Both the position numbers and the translations under genes were made by a program. Positions 1-11,436 of a stretch of 64,000 bases of DNA are shown one piece after another; positions within the stretch are counted from its first letter, which is position 1, and every line of letters begins with the position of its first letter. The stretch covers positions 147,462,204 to 147,526,203 of the forward strand of contig NC_091126.1 in NCBI RefSeq assembly GCF_040183065.1, in the 5' to 3' direction. The notes under the pieces are model-generated. The model did not search any database. It saw only the letters and a program-made list of their open reading frames with translations, and was not told the origin of the DNA. This stretch comes from Periplaneta americana (taxonomy: Eukaryota; Arthropoda; Insecta; Blattodea; Blattidae).

Positions 1-810
1 TGATTTAACACATTTCTACCTGCTTTTAACAGAAAATAATAACGAATTCGGATTCCACGTACAATTTTCCATAAGAATAACACTTAACCCCACTTTCGAA
101 AAAAATGAACTTGGCCGTCAAAACTTGCTCAGTCCATTTTGCCATATTTAAGATTTATACGTATATACGAATATGTTTGAGACTCTACCATTATATTACA
201 AACTTATCTTCTTCCAAAACAACGCCAACCCTTGTCTAAAATTTGTGTTATTGTTCATGTCACTTCAAAACTCGCTCAGTCCATAAAACAGTGTACAAAA
301 AAAAAAAAAAAAAAAACTAATCCAGTTCTTTCACAAAAATGGACTAAACGCTCTTCAATTCTGCAGCTATTAATTATATTATAGAGGAAATTAAATACAT
401 ATGCTTAGGACTTAGGTTAATTATGCAAAGCAATTTGGATAGATATTTTTAGCCTCAGTTTTTCATGTGAAAAATTGATTGAGACAAACTTAGGAAATAT
501 TAAGAAAAGAGCGCATAAATTCACATTTAATAAAGATAATACAAATATTATAACATAATTCAATGGTTCAAATTAATTAGCAATCAAAACATAAGCACAG
601 ACGGAGAGAGAACCGTTTCCTTGGGGGGGGGGGGGGAAACAAAATCATAAAATCCCGATAAAACGAGATTATGGGGGACATAATTTATATCCTCTCCCCC
701 ATTATAGCTTGACCTTGTTACAGTATATAGGAATATGATCATTTAATAAAGGTATTGTAAAATAAAGTAAAATTGTAACAAAATATAAGACTATTTTACT
801 TTTTTTTTTC
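1..810. other. AT-rich stretch, no gene seen
   Basis: I see no coding or recognisable repeat structure except a poly-A tract at about 298-317 and a 14-base G run at 623-636. Confidence 0.5.
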
Positions 811-814
811 CTCT

Positions 815-1160
815 TGTACAGAGGAGGGACCCGAAGACTTGCACTGCAGTCTGAGGCTTATTGTACTTACCACTCCTATTTTGTGAATGATTGGGTAGCC
901 GAACAGCCGCGCTCTTGTACAAATACAGCATGCCACACAGGGAACTTAATCCGGGCTATTGTATGGATGATGATATGTGAGTTAATGATGGCGAAATAAG
1001 TCTGAGGTGCAACACCGAAAATTACCCAGCAATTCTGCTTCAATTGATTGAAGAAAAACCCGGAAAAACCCGAACCAAGTATCTTGTCGCGAAGATTTGA
1101 ACCTGGGCCCACTTGTTTCATGGTCAGATGTGCTAACCATTACTCCACAGCGGTGGACCA
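815..1160 (-). repeat. tRNA-derived SINE, family A
   Basis: Read on the minus strand it begins near 1160 with a tRNA-like head: an A-box-like TGGAGTAATGGTTAGCAC and a B-box GGTTCAAATCT. It continues into a body containing GCTGGGTAATTTTCGG and ends near a pyrimidine-rich tract at 815. A second copy lies at 7790-8105 and a partial third at 30263-30425. The repetition and the internal RNA polymerase III boxes support a SINE. Confidence 0.8.
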
Positions 1161-1164
1161 ATTT

Positions 1165-2515
1165 TACATTTAATTTATCTGTTTATTTAAAAAAGCAAGA
1201 TGTCATATGAAATATAAATTCTAATTATTTTATTTAATCTCGTCTTTAAGTTTACACATTATATCGGAATCACTTTTCTTTTTTCTGCATTGTTCTGTAG
1301 TACCGTATGTCATTCATATTTCTCCAAATGGCTGCTTGAACACTTGTAGAGTTTTAACACATCAGTACTGTCTGTTACAAAAGAAAGATTACAGTGCTTT
1401 CATTCCTCAAATGAGGTATAGAAATTCCTTTACATTCAGAAATTTAAAATAAATATTACAGTCCAGACACATGATCTGAAGACATTAATTCGTCAATTTA
1501 AGCACAGAAACTTAATCATAAACAAAAGCAAGAAAAATATTTTGAATTCAACATTTCCTAACGTTAATAGAAAAAAAAAGGGTTCGGCCAAGTTTGGGGC
1601 GGCAGTGCCTCCCTATGCCTCCCCCCCCCCATAACTCCGCCTATGCACATAAGCACCAATAAGGGAGGCCAACAAGATGTAGTGTGTCTCCAATTTTATT
1701 CAATAGGCCTATAAACAGATTAATCCAGGAATGGAATTAAATTCTAAATTATGGCATACAATTGACAAGAAAGAAATCAGACTGTTACAAACAATATTAT
1801 ATGCCAATGATCAATTATAATAGCCTATTCTTATCAAATTCTGAAGTCAGACTACAGATTTCAACATATTGCATAAAAAGCTATCAAATACGACATGAAA
1901 ATTTTCACTTGAAAATCAAAAGAAATGGTAATGTATGGGAGGAGTGGAATAAAAAAAACACGTGAAAACTGAAATATATGGCAAAATATGAGAACAAAAT
2001 TCTGAATTAATTTATCCATGAACTGCACTTGCATAACATAAAACTGATCTAGGTGGCAGACTACAGAAGCATAATAAAATGAATGGAGCTATTAGAAGAC
2101 ATTTTAGCAAATAGATGACAGTGCTTAAAAATTAAGATTGCACTACAGCGACAGCAAATTCGTACAGAGTGACAAAATTTTGAGAAAAGAAACAATCGAG
2201 CTGAAAATAAACTTTCATTATTTTCCTACTTCGCAGATGTCAGCTTTATATAGTAGCATACATTAAATTGTTGTTATGTGCCACATTTTTTACAGTTTGA
2301 TTTCTAAATGTTTAAGATTTGCATAAGTCAGTGTGAGCCTTCGCAAGAGAAAATATCCAAGTTCTTGTGCTGTGTGAGTGACACTTACAGTACTTACAAT
2401 GTATTCTAAATACCGTGAATGACACTCGAGTATGCTTAATCTTGCCCTGGAATACCAAAGGCAACAAGAGAAAGCAATGCTCAGATTTCAGAAGGTTTTA
2501 ATTTGGAAAATATCG
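1165..2515. other. AT-rich stretch, no gene seen
   Basis: No coding similarity recognised. There is a C run near 1621-1630 and short ORFs without family features. Confidence 0.4.
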
Positions 2516-2519
2516 AAAT

Positions 2520-2960
2520 TTGTGTGGGGGGAGATGTAGGTTTGTGGCCCATTTCTGTCAGGGCTCATCCCAACATTTCTCAAGATCAGGACTTAAGACA
2601 GCACTAAGTTACGACACTGAGGTCTGGATTTTAAACAAACGAAATTCACAGAAACTGGAAGCAGCTGAGATGCGCTTTTTGAGATCATTTTTAGGCATAA
2701 CGTGACTGGACCATCAAAGTACAGCTATCTGAGAAAAATTACAAATCCCTTGTTTAACAGAAGAAATCCAAAATTATCAAAAACAATGGAAGAACCTTGG
2801 ACAAAAAATGGGAAAAGACAGATTTCGAAAATTACGAGCAACTTGAACATACAGATCAAGAGAATTGACTAGACAAGACCAAGATATCATTGGCGGGATC
2901 AAGGATTTCTTACATTACCATCACAGATCACATGGTCTAAAAGGGGGAAGTTCCTGAAAG
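2520..2960 (+). pseudogene. Non-LTR retrotransposon ORF2 C-terminal fragment
   Basis: Frame-broken remnant of the region after the reverse-transcriptase thumb. It reads ALSYDTEVWILNKRNSQKLE then AAEMRFLRSFLGIT, the LYGSETW...LEAAEMR...LRS signature of many arthropod LINEs. Further in, EKLQIPCLTEEIQNYQKQWK follows in another frame. Several stops and shifts are present, and no catalytic motif remains. Confidence 0.7.
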
Positions 2961-3214
2961 TGAGTATTAAGATGAGATGGACATTAGATACAGAATGGAC
3001 TTGACTTGATCTGAGACAGGAAGGAAACTCCGTAACATGTATTATATCAGGGTATCCAAACTACAGCCCAAGGGCCACATCCAGCTGGATTTTGTGTGAC
3101 CCATCATTTTTTCTTGTAGAAAGTTAAATTGTATATTAAATTACTTTTCAACGAACCTTCATTGCTCACTTCATGTATGCTATCAAGAACAGGTGGTATT
3201 TACAATAAGATTCA

Positions 3215-3649
3215 TTGATTATACAGATATGCTCTAGGAATACTTTGAACACTACATACAAAATGTTTATACAACCAGTGCTGACATACTGCGGAGAAAT
3301 TTTAATTACTTCACCTTTCATAAGCGAAATAGAATATGTTCAAAACCAAGCTCTCAGGCTCATTACTGGTGGAATCAAAACAACTCCAATAGATTCTATG
3401 AGATTCCTCACTAATATTAACAGCATCAAAATGATAATAGAAGAAAAAGCACTGATTCAATACGAAAAACTTATCAGATTACTAGGAAACACTTGGCATT
3501 CATACAGTCCTCTCTGTAGATTGAAAACTCAAAAAAGTTTCATAACCATGGTTCAAGAATTAAAACAGAAAATCAATATCCCGAATTTAAAAGAAAACTT
3601 ACAAATTAAACCAAACCCTTTAACTCTATTAAATATAGAATATAATTAA
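3215..3649 (+). pseudogene. Jockey-like LINE: reverse-transcriptase C-terminal part
   Basis: The ORF of about 144 codons reads FIQPVLTYCGEILIT then IEYVQNQALRLITGGIKTTP, typical of the post-RT region of Jockey/R1-like ORF2 (YGxxxW...QNxxLR...GxxxTTP). It lacks the catalytic FADD block, so the copy is 5'-truncated. It stops at 3649, and the RNase H part resumes 45 bases on in a different frame, implying a frameshift. Both pieces belong to one element. Confidence 0.75.
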
Positions 3650-3693
3650 ATTTAACAGAAGAAATACTGAAATCAGGAATAAACACTGAAATA

Positions 3694-4524
3694 ATGAAAC
3701 AATTGTCTTTAGAGACAATTAATATTAGGTACCCTCCACAAAACTGGCTTCATTTATACACCGATGGATCCTTGATCTCCAGAGAACAAGGTGCCAGTGC
3801 AGGTGTTACATGCTGTCTCTTCTCACTTTACAGATCTCTTGGATATGGAGCAACAAGTTTTGATGGAGAAATTATTGCAATAAGTGAAAGTCTCAGGAAT
3901 CGTCTATGCCACATCAATAAATTTAAGAATGCAGTTATATTGTCAGACTCCAAAGCAGCTATTCTATCAATAGTCTCTAAACACACACCTTCATCTCAAA
4001 CAGCAGAAATAACTAAAATGCTCTCTCAATTAATATCACTCAATAAAAGAATTGTATTCCAATGGATACCATCCCATTGTGGAATCCTGGGAAACGAGAA
4101 TGTGGATGCTTTAGTAAAGAAGGGCAGTACTGCTACTTACAGACCTGTTACTAAATATACGTATTACTCTGTGAAAAGATTTATTAAATCTACATACTTA
4201 GACTTCAACAAACAAAATTTGATAACACAATCTCAAGGCAAAAAATGGAACTCTCTGCATCATAATCCACAGTTAATTCCCGATTTACCACGAAAATCGT
4301 CTGTAGCTGCATTTAGATTGGCAACATGCCATGATTGTTTGGCCAAACACCTGCATAGAATTGGAATATATCAGTCCCCTAAGTGCCCATTGTGCAACTC
4401 AAACCAAGAAATGGATTCGGAACACTTCAAAATCTGTGCTTCAGTGGCTGACCATAATAATATCTTTGAAAAATATTGGAGTGCAAGAGGTCAAATGAAT
4501 TTATTGTCAAACGCCTGGCATTAG
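3694..4524 (+). pseudogene. Jockey-like LINE: RNase H and zinc-finger domain
   Basis: The 276-codon ORF carries an RNase H domain that would degrade the RNA strand during element copying. Catalytic positions are visible: YTDGS (D), a DGEI segment (E), ILSDSKAA (D), and WIPSHCGILGNENVDAL (last D). The second half has a Cys/His cluster CPLCNSNQEMDSEHFKIC, common at the C-terminus of Jockey/I-type ORF2. A related 111-base copy of the 3' end at 55583-55693 suggests this copy lost a few bases near 4472, so its last dozen residues are out of frame. It ends without a poly-A tail, just after an AACAACAAC motif. Confidence 0.82.
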
Positions 4525-4539
4525 AAAACAACAACATAT

Positions 4540-5125
4540 TGATAAAACATTCAAGTCGAAGAACAGTTCATTTCTTTTTGTAACGTTTAATAAAACATGG
4601 AAAGGTCTAGCTAATTCACTTATGAGATAAAATAGACCTTGAATTTAATATTAACAAATGTAGTGGGCAAGAATATGATAATGGCGGCAACATTTAGAGA
4701 AGTTCCCTAGAGTTTTCAATTGTTTTGAGTGCCATTCACTTAATTAGTTATTAGCACTGCAACCTCATCTACATTGAAGAGTATCTGTATGAAGTACTGA
4801 AATATCTATTTGCTCTCTTCTCCTCTTCACAAAAAGAATAAAATCCTTAAGGAATGTGAAATACACCTAACCATTAAGGAAAGTTATGAAATAATGTGAC
4901 GCATGGTGATGTGAAATCAGTTCCTTGCCAGCTAACAGAAATATATGATGTACTAGCTTCAATTCAAGAACTGAACAATGCAAAAGCCACATCTCAAGCA
5001 AAGTCTTTGGAAGAACATGTCATCTTTCGAGTTCAATGCTGAGTGAAAGTACAAGTCATAAAGAGTTGCAGGTATTTCAGAATTTTCTACACTAATGTGA
5101 TTCTTGTGTCAAAAAATATGGACAT
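4540..5125. other. No gene seen
   Basis: AT-rich sequence with no recognised coding or repeat structure. Confidence 0.4.
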
Positions 5126-5128
5126 AAT

Positions 5129-5667
5129 TGAGGGGTGTTTAGCAAAAACGTCAGTTGTCCAAAATCTGGTAATTTTAGTTAGAGCAGCCATTTGATCCTC
5201 CTCTGGGACATGCATGAACAAATGTATTCATTTCTTTGAAAATGTCAATAGTTCAATGTCGAATGTTTTCTAAAAAATTCTGTTTTTGTTAAAACGTCAG
5301 TAGTCCACAATATTTATTGTAAGAATGTCAGTTGTCCAGGTTTCATTGATCTAGACAGTGTTGGCAGCACCATCGCACCAAAGTAGCAGCTGCAGCCACT
5401 AAGTGTGTTTTGTTGCATGTTGCATTCTGCATTGTGAATGTGGAAGTTTTCAAGTAAAAATGTCATTTATCCAAAGGATTTTTTGCTCCAATTATCCAAA
5501 TATTATACGTTATGTGTAAACATACTGCAGATAATCCAATAACTAAGAAGTGTGTTTATACAAATTACCAACATGAAATGCCAATAATTTTTGATGCCGT
5601 GAAGTTTTTTCAAGATTCCCAAAAATATGATTTTGGACAACTGACGTTTTTGCTAAATACCCCTCAA
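5129..5667. mobile_element. MITE with near-perfect 37-bp terminal inverted repeats
   Basis: The left end TGAGGGGTGTTTAGCAAAAA continues into CGTCAGTTGTCCAAAAT. The right end is its reverse complement (ATTTTGGACAACTGACG into TTTTTGCTAAATACCCCTCA) with one mismatch. The sequence is about 540 bases and has internal sub-repeats of the GTCAGT(T/A)GTCCA motif near 5290 and 5326. No transposase is encoded. Superfamily not recognised. Confidence 0.8.
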
Positions 5668-5669
5668 TT

Positions 5670-7010
5670 TTCAACATATGCTTTGATAAAAGATAAAACC
5701 AGTGGATTATTTATACGAGATCTAAATCACCGCCATTGAACACAGATTCGTTTTCCTCTCATATAAGACAGCGGTCGAATCTCCTCACTACACACATGTG
5801 CTATGTCTGGTTATAACTAATATTAGTTACATTCAGATCATGCTGCATTCCGACACTGCTTTTGTGTGCATCCAACAAGCAGACTCAAAATCTTCTCTTC
5901 TGCTTAAATTCTTTTAGTTTGAGTCATTATGGTCCAGTTCAATTCTTACACTAGCACAGCCATAGATGGTGCCAGTTCTCACCTGAACCCACTGAAGGCA
6001 AGCACAAGAATATCAATGCAGTGCAATATAAAAAATACAGACTTGTGTTATAGATGAAGTATCAATTCTGTTTGGAAAACAGGCATATTTAAAAAAAGAA
6101 GACTATGAAGGCCTACATTATGTCAGCAACAATAATTGTTGGCAGATATTTATAAATTGGAGAGAATAAATTGTTTATGTGTAAAGTTAATGAAACAAAG
6201 GAAATAGACTAAAAACTTTATTTTCTTCAATTTCGTTGTGAATATAATGTGGGGGAAGAAGAGATACATACACAAAAATTAAAAGGGCAAGATGTCAAGT
6301 AATCTATCCACAGTATTTCAATCACAATGCTGATGAGAAATGATTCTAAAATTTTCAATTTGATAAGAAGTTAAATGCAAATTCCGTTTCGTTTTCAGAA
6401 CTTCACAATCTTACAGATTTATACAATGGTCCTCGATTACAGGTTTTAAAAATGATAAGATCTGGCGCACATGGCAGAAATGAAACACAATGTCAACCAG
6501 AAAAAAATATTTAATACAAGGTTTAATAGGCCTACAACTACAAATGGAAATGCGTATATATATATATATGTATAATCTACCCCTTTCACCAGTTTCCTCC
6601 CTCTTTTATATATATGTGTGCGTTTACTTTAATTTCTTTCCAATTGCTTTCTATATTTATGTACCATTTCATTTACACTCCTGTATTTCCCATATGTTAA
6701 GACACAGGCATCAGAGCAGAATAGCAACAAGAGAGTTGAATGGCTCAACATCTCCTGTTCTGAACTTGCAATCTTGCCACACTCATGTCTTCCTCCTAAC
6801 CTTCATATTTCATATCTTAACAATGCAGAAACTATCATTTTGCTTCAGAAAAACAGCAATTCTTGTCACACATTGATGCTTCCTTCATTCACATGTCTTA
6901 CGTTGTTTAACACTTTTATGTCCTCGATCAGAAAACTCAGATTAGTATATGAAAATCATTAACTAAAATTCAGTGCTATGTAGTGGCTGCATGAGGAAAC
7001 ACACCAAGCA
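5670..7010. other. No gene seen
   Basis: AT-rich sequence with a short (TA)n run near 6554-6570. The 128-codon ORF at 6490-6876 is low-complexity, partly made from that run, and has no family features. Confidence 0.4.
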
Positions 7011-7014
7011 CCAA

Positions 7015-7080
7015 AAGCTTATAGGTTATGCTTTATTTTCGCCAAGTAATATCTTCCTCTTCATCAGGCATAGATATCCA
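7015..7080 (-). ncRNA. Degenerate hammerhead-like motif
   Basis: Minus-strand sequence holds CCTGATGAAGAGG ... GGCGAAAATAAAGC. The CUGAUGA and GAAA core segments are flanked by a 5-bp stem I (UAUGC with GCAUA). Stem II is poor and the A15.1-U16.1 pair is missing, so this is at best a dead copy. Confidence 0.35.
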
Positions 7081-7384
7081 AATTAATCAAAACTGTCGTA
7101 TGTTACAAGACGTAAAATTTACTTATTTCTTAACCATCAATGAGGCCTTACAATAACAAAGACGTGTGTGTGAAATGGCAATTTGAAATCCCTTTGAAGT
7201 TTCGTAATATTTTAGATATTGCTTTTCACATTTTTATTCTTTATATTTCAATCCAAAATATTATAAATTTCAGTATGTTTAAAATTACATAATATACTGT
7301 AGCAACAAATACAAAAATATAGCGTCTCTTAAGTATACACTACTGATACTAATGCATGACCTCTATCTTTTACCTGTTACCGTA

Positions 7385-7602
7385 CTGGGGTTACTTTGAA
7401 CACAGAGGAAACTTTTGACTATTTTTTCAGAAAATCATATTTAGGTTTCTACATGCTGCACTTGTTATAGATTGAGGTAAATTTGGTATGAGAATGATTT
7501 TATGATAATTTACCTCATCTATAACAAGTGCAGCATGTAGAAACCTAAATATGATTTTCTGAAAAATAGTCAAAGTTTCCTCTGTGTTCAAAGTAACCCC
7601 AG
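7385..7602. mobile_element. Foldback MITE with arms of about 100 bp
   Basis: The left arm starts CTGGGGTTACTTTGAACACA and is repeated almost perfectly inverted in the right arm, ending at 7602. The loop is about 20-25 bases and the whole element 218 bases. It encodes nothing and could form a long RNA hairpin if transcribed. Confidence 0.88.
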
Positions 7603-7789
7603 TTTATGGTACATGATATCTTATATAATGTTGTATTATGAATTACTGCAGGAGATAATGAATAATGATGATAGGAGGATAATGATAATAATATAAAAAA
7701 CACGGGCTTATGTACATAACCATCTAGTGGTGAAACTTAATGCAATGTCAGAGTTAGACAGATAGGTTTTGTTGTTTTTTTTTTCTCAA

Positions 7790-8105
7790 TGGAGGAGGGG
7801 CCCAAAGGCTTGCACAGCAACCTGAGGCTTCTTGTGCTTACCACTCCTGTTCTGTGAATGATATTTGTCATTGAACGACTGCACTCTTGTACAAATACAG
7901 CATGCTGCACCATCAACTTATGCTATGGTAATGACGATGACATTTGAAGAAATGATGGCGAAGTAAATCCAAGGTCCAATGCCGAAAATTACCTAGCAAT
8001 TCTGCTTTAATTGGTTGAGGGAACACCTCAGAAAAAACCTCAACCAGGATTTGAATTTCGTTTCACAGTCAGACATGCTGTTACTTCCAGCAAGACTTGT
8101 TCCTC
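7790..8105 (-). repeat. tRNA-derived SINE, family A, second copy
   Basis: Clearly the same family as 815-1160 in the same orientation, sharing CCACTCCTGTTCTGTGAATG-like, TACAAATACAGCATGC and CCGAAAATTACC segments. The tRNA-like head near 8100 is truncated. Confidence 0.78.
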
Positions 8106-8270
8106 TTCTTTGCCACGTCTATGACTCAGTGCTACCATGTTGATCTTCCATTCAGACAGCATAGTTTTGATTTTCGAATCAGCAGTGATTGAATTTGTGG
8201 TGAACAAAGCTGACGTTGCAGAGTTTTTCTCGTGGTACTCCCATTTCCCTCTTTCATTCCATATCATCTA

Positions 8271-8878
8271 CAGTAAAACCCCGATTATTCATCACCCTAT
8301 TAACCGATTGCCGGATTATCTGACTGTCTCTCTCCCCCCTTTTTTTCTAGAGTGTGTTATTACAACCCTTGACATTTAAACAAAATGGTCTATTGTTCGA
8401 GTTGCTGTACTTCATATAAAATATATTCCATGAGTGACAAAAGAAAACATGTTGTGCTAAGTATAAAAAAAAGTGCAAATAATTTAGTTGTTTGGGGAAA
8501 GAGAAACTGTGGCTCATCTCGCATCAGAATACGAGATTGATGTTACAATTGTGCGAGAATTAATAAAAATCAACACTAAAGTGTGTAAAGTACGTAAATC
8601 TACAACAAGAGACCTCTACTATTCCTACCTTTCTGCTGACATCCATTACAAGGAATTTCCTTGCCCCTTAAAAACAAGTCATTGACAACCAGACTTAAAT
8701 AACAGCAATACTGATTCACTACCTAGCATGTTAAACACAAGATCACGAAGGAAATTTAAAAAGTGCAAGTATTATCTACTTAATTTACGAAAATATTTTA
8801 TGGTACGGATTATCTGATTTTTTCGATTAACTGTTCAGTTCACCCCCTTCATTACCATGGATAATAGAGGTTCTACTG
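8271..8878 (+). mobile_element. pogo/Tigger-type deletion derivative
   Basis: It starts CAGTAAAACCCCGATTATTC and ends GGATAATAGAGGTTCTACTG, flanked on both sides by TA (8269-8270 and 8879-8880), the target duplication of the Tc1/mariner superfamily. Inside, near 8432, MSDKRKHVVLSIK and, in another frame, ETVAHLASEYEIDVT read like the N-terminal CENP-B-type helix-turn-helix of Tigger/Jerky transposases. At 608 bases the DDE domain is gone. Confidence 0.85.
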
Positions 8879-9117
8879 TATCTGCAATAATTACAAATAT
8901 ACTGGGTGAAATCCTGGGGGAAGTAAGGGTTTCCAATGCCGATTAGAAAGGACTTGTAGCTCTGGTCCCTGGGGTTTATCAGTAAAGCTCGGCTAAATGT
9001 AACTCCACTTCACTATGTTCTGTAAACATGTACCATTTTGCTCTGTTGTAAGAAGGGTGAGGTGAGAGGTAATACCTGCACTCTTCCTATAAACTCGTTG
9101 ATTTCAAGTATGGACAC

Positions 9118-9203
9118 AGAAACAAAATTTGGGTCACCACTGAGCATGCACAGTATCTTATAACTGTAACTTGGAAAATTCAGGTGACCCAAATTTTGTT
9201 TCT
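9118..9203. repeat. Short inverted-repeat element
   Basis: AGAAACAAAATTTGGGTCAC is repeated inverted 45 bases later as GTGACCCAAATTTTGTTTCT. A shorter related hairpin is at 22211-22247. Confidence 0.75.
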
Positions 9204-9209
9204 GGATCT

Positions 9210-10220
9210 GAACAATCGAGTGAAAAATGCAATGTTTTAATTTACAAATATAATAACCTATTTCTAGCAGTAGGTTCACATAAGATACAACTTTGCACAA
9301 AAATATTAGTTGCATATATTTACATTCTATAAATACACAAGTTTGCATATACTGTAGGTTATCAGTACGTTAAAAAGCTTAAATATAAAAGTTATAAAGT
9401 TAAGTATGTCAATTTTTATAGTCACAAATCCTTTACAATTTATTACATTTAATTGCAAAATACGTCTTAAATATATCAAAGGTAAAACTTTTCATATTAT
9501 CATTCAAACTTTGTATGTAGACAAGTTCTAATACATATTTTCAACTTTCTTGAAAGATTTATATTGGCATTACATTACCAGAAAAAAGTAATGGACAAAG
9601 TCTTTCCTTACGTAGGCAACAAGTTTCGCAAGACTGTCCACAAGTATCTTAACGTATAAATGCGAATACTCCACACTATCAAATAATCCACACACCCTAA
9701 TTATAGGAGAAAAAAAATTGACTGTAATTTGTGTTTTATTTACAAGAAATTCATCCTACATAATGATGTAACCCAAAATAAAATAAAATATCAGTAGAGA
9801 TGTAATGCAAAAAATGTACTTCATAGTAACGTTGAGTTGGTAAATTATAATTAGGAAACACTATCTTGGATAATTTTGTAAACTAATGGAGATCATGATG
9901 AATGGTTCCAGCCAGTCAGAAAGAGACCATCCAATATCTCACCTCTCATGTCATCTATGCAAGAGATGTAGAATGTTTTGTTCTACCCTTAGTTTGCAAA
10001 GGGAAGAGTCTTGTGAATCATTCGCTGACAATTCAGAAGAATAGTTGGAATCGCAGACTGTGAAGAAATTGTTAGAATTGATTCGTAATATATGATTAAA
10101 TCGTTGGAATCGACTTTTGAAGAAGAATCTTGTTTTCCAACTCTATGTCACACAGACCGAGGTGCAAGGCTGGACAACGCTACAGTATAATGCGAGTCAG
10201 TGTTTGAGGTGAAGCAGTAT
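9210..10220. other. No gene seen
   Basis: AT-rich sequence with no recognised coding or repeat structure. Confidence 0.4.
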
Positions 10221-10227
10221 CAACCTT

Positions 10228-10297
10228 ATTTCAAATAATGCGCGCTCCCCAGTTTTTCTTCGCTAAATTCCGGAAAAAAATGTGAGCAGAGTATTCA
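10228..10297 (-). repeat. Partial copy of the 35.5-kb MITE
   Basis: CAAATAATGCGCGCTCCCCA through the GCAGAGTATT segment matches the reverse complement of 35481-35551 (CAGTTTTTCTTYGCTAAATT shared). Confidence 0.65.
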
Positions 10298-10302
10298 TGT
10301 AA

Positions 10303-10640
10303 TGTCCCACGCCATGGTATCGTGGTCTAAGGCACCTTGCCTAGGACTCGCATTATGGATTGTGCGCTGGTTCGAGTCCTCATGGGGGAAGAAATTTTCT
10401 CATGAAATTTCGGCCAGTGTAAGGGACCAGTACCCACCCAGCACCGTGCTGCACCTGGGGAGCTATGATAGGCAGCAAAATCTGGTTGCAAAAGCCAGCT
10501 ATAATGGCTGGGGGGATCATCGTGCTAACCACACGATACCTCCATTTTGGTTGGATGATCGTCCACTTCTCCTTTGGCATTTGAAATTGAGACAAGCAGC
10601 CGGCTGGTCAGTCTGAGCCCTTCAAGGGCTGTGGCACCAC
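10303..10640 (+). repeat. tRNA-derived SINE, family B
   Basis: tRNA-like head with A-box-like TCGTGGTCTAAGGCACC and B-box GGTTCGAGTCC. The body contains GAAATTTCGGCCAGTGTA, CTGGGGAGCTATGATAGG and GAGCCCTTCAAGGGCTGTGG, and ends in ATTATTATT. Further copies are at 61625-61980 (plus) and 36450-36775 (minus). The 104-codon ORF inside is incidental. Confidence 0.87.
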
Positions 10641-10790
10641 GAATTATTATTATTTGTGTATATACGATGTATAGGTGCTCGTTTACTACACATGAGCAAT
10701 GCATTGTGTCTGGAACTATTAATAAAATAAGGTGGCCCATTTCTTTTTTTCTGGAACTGTACCAATATTAAAGAGAAATAGTGAGAAAAT

Positions 10791-11027
10791 GAGGAGCAAA
10801 CTTTCGAAACCTAACATGTCCATTTTCAGTAAATGCTACAAATATATATCTAAATGGAGAATTTTCTATAGTGAAATTTTATATGAATCTAAAGCAAAAA
10901 AATAAATAAATAAGTCTTTAATATTTCACAACAGAAAATATTTTCTTCACTGCAGAGATATAAGTTTTTGTCATCTGCAGTGCATTTTCCGAAAATGGAC
11001 ATGTCAGGTTTTAAAAGTTTGCTCCTC
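10791..11027. mobile_element. MITE with 35-bp inverted ends
   Basis: GAGGAGCAAACTTTCGAAAC at the left is mirrored by GTTTTAAAAGTTTGCTCCTC at the right, extending into ACATGTCCATTTT. It is flanked by AAAT on both sides, a possible 4-bp target duplication. The ends resemble those of the 29.9-kb MITE (TGAGGAGCA...TTTCRAAAC). Confidence 0.8.
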
Positions 11028-11436
11028 AAATTCTGTTAGACTATTTGAGTGTGATCAGGAAGTTGGAATATCTTCATAGGCACTGCTATTTGGTTTAATT
11101 TTGTCATTGTGTCTGGCACTGTTAGAACATTTCTGAATGTAATGTCCTTCCTCTCCTCTGAAATCTCCATGGAACACTGCAAAGTAAATATTCCTTACCG
11201 AAATTCTCTAAAATCTTTGGAGCGTAAAACTCCTCGCACACTCTGTTTTCGGTATGTAAGTGTGATAAGTAGGAATCCCAATCACCTAATTAAAGTATAC
11301 AAAACATATTTAAAAGAAAGGTTTGCTTAGTTGTTTAATGCAGACAGCTAATTGTCCTTGTTAATCAAGTATCCAGTTTTAATAATGTATCATCGTTGGA
11401 AGGAACGGAACATGCAAGTCAGCAATACTACTAGGT

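Noticed and set aside
6490-6876. 128-codon plus-strand ORF
   Set aside because: Low-complexity AT-rich translation including a TA repeat; no family features.
10302-10616. 104-codon ORF
   Set aside because: Lies entirely within a SINE with two other copies in the window.
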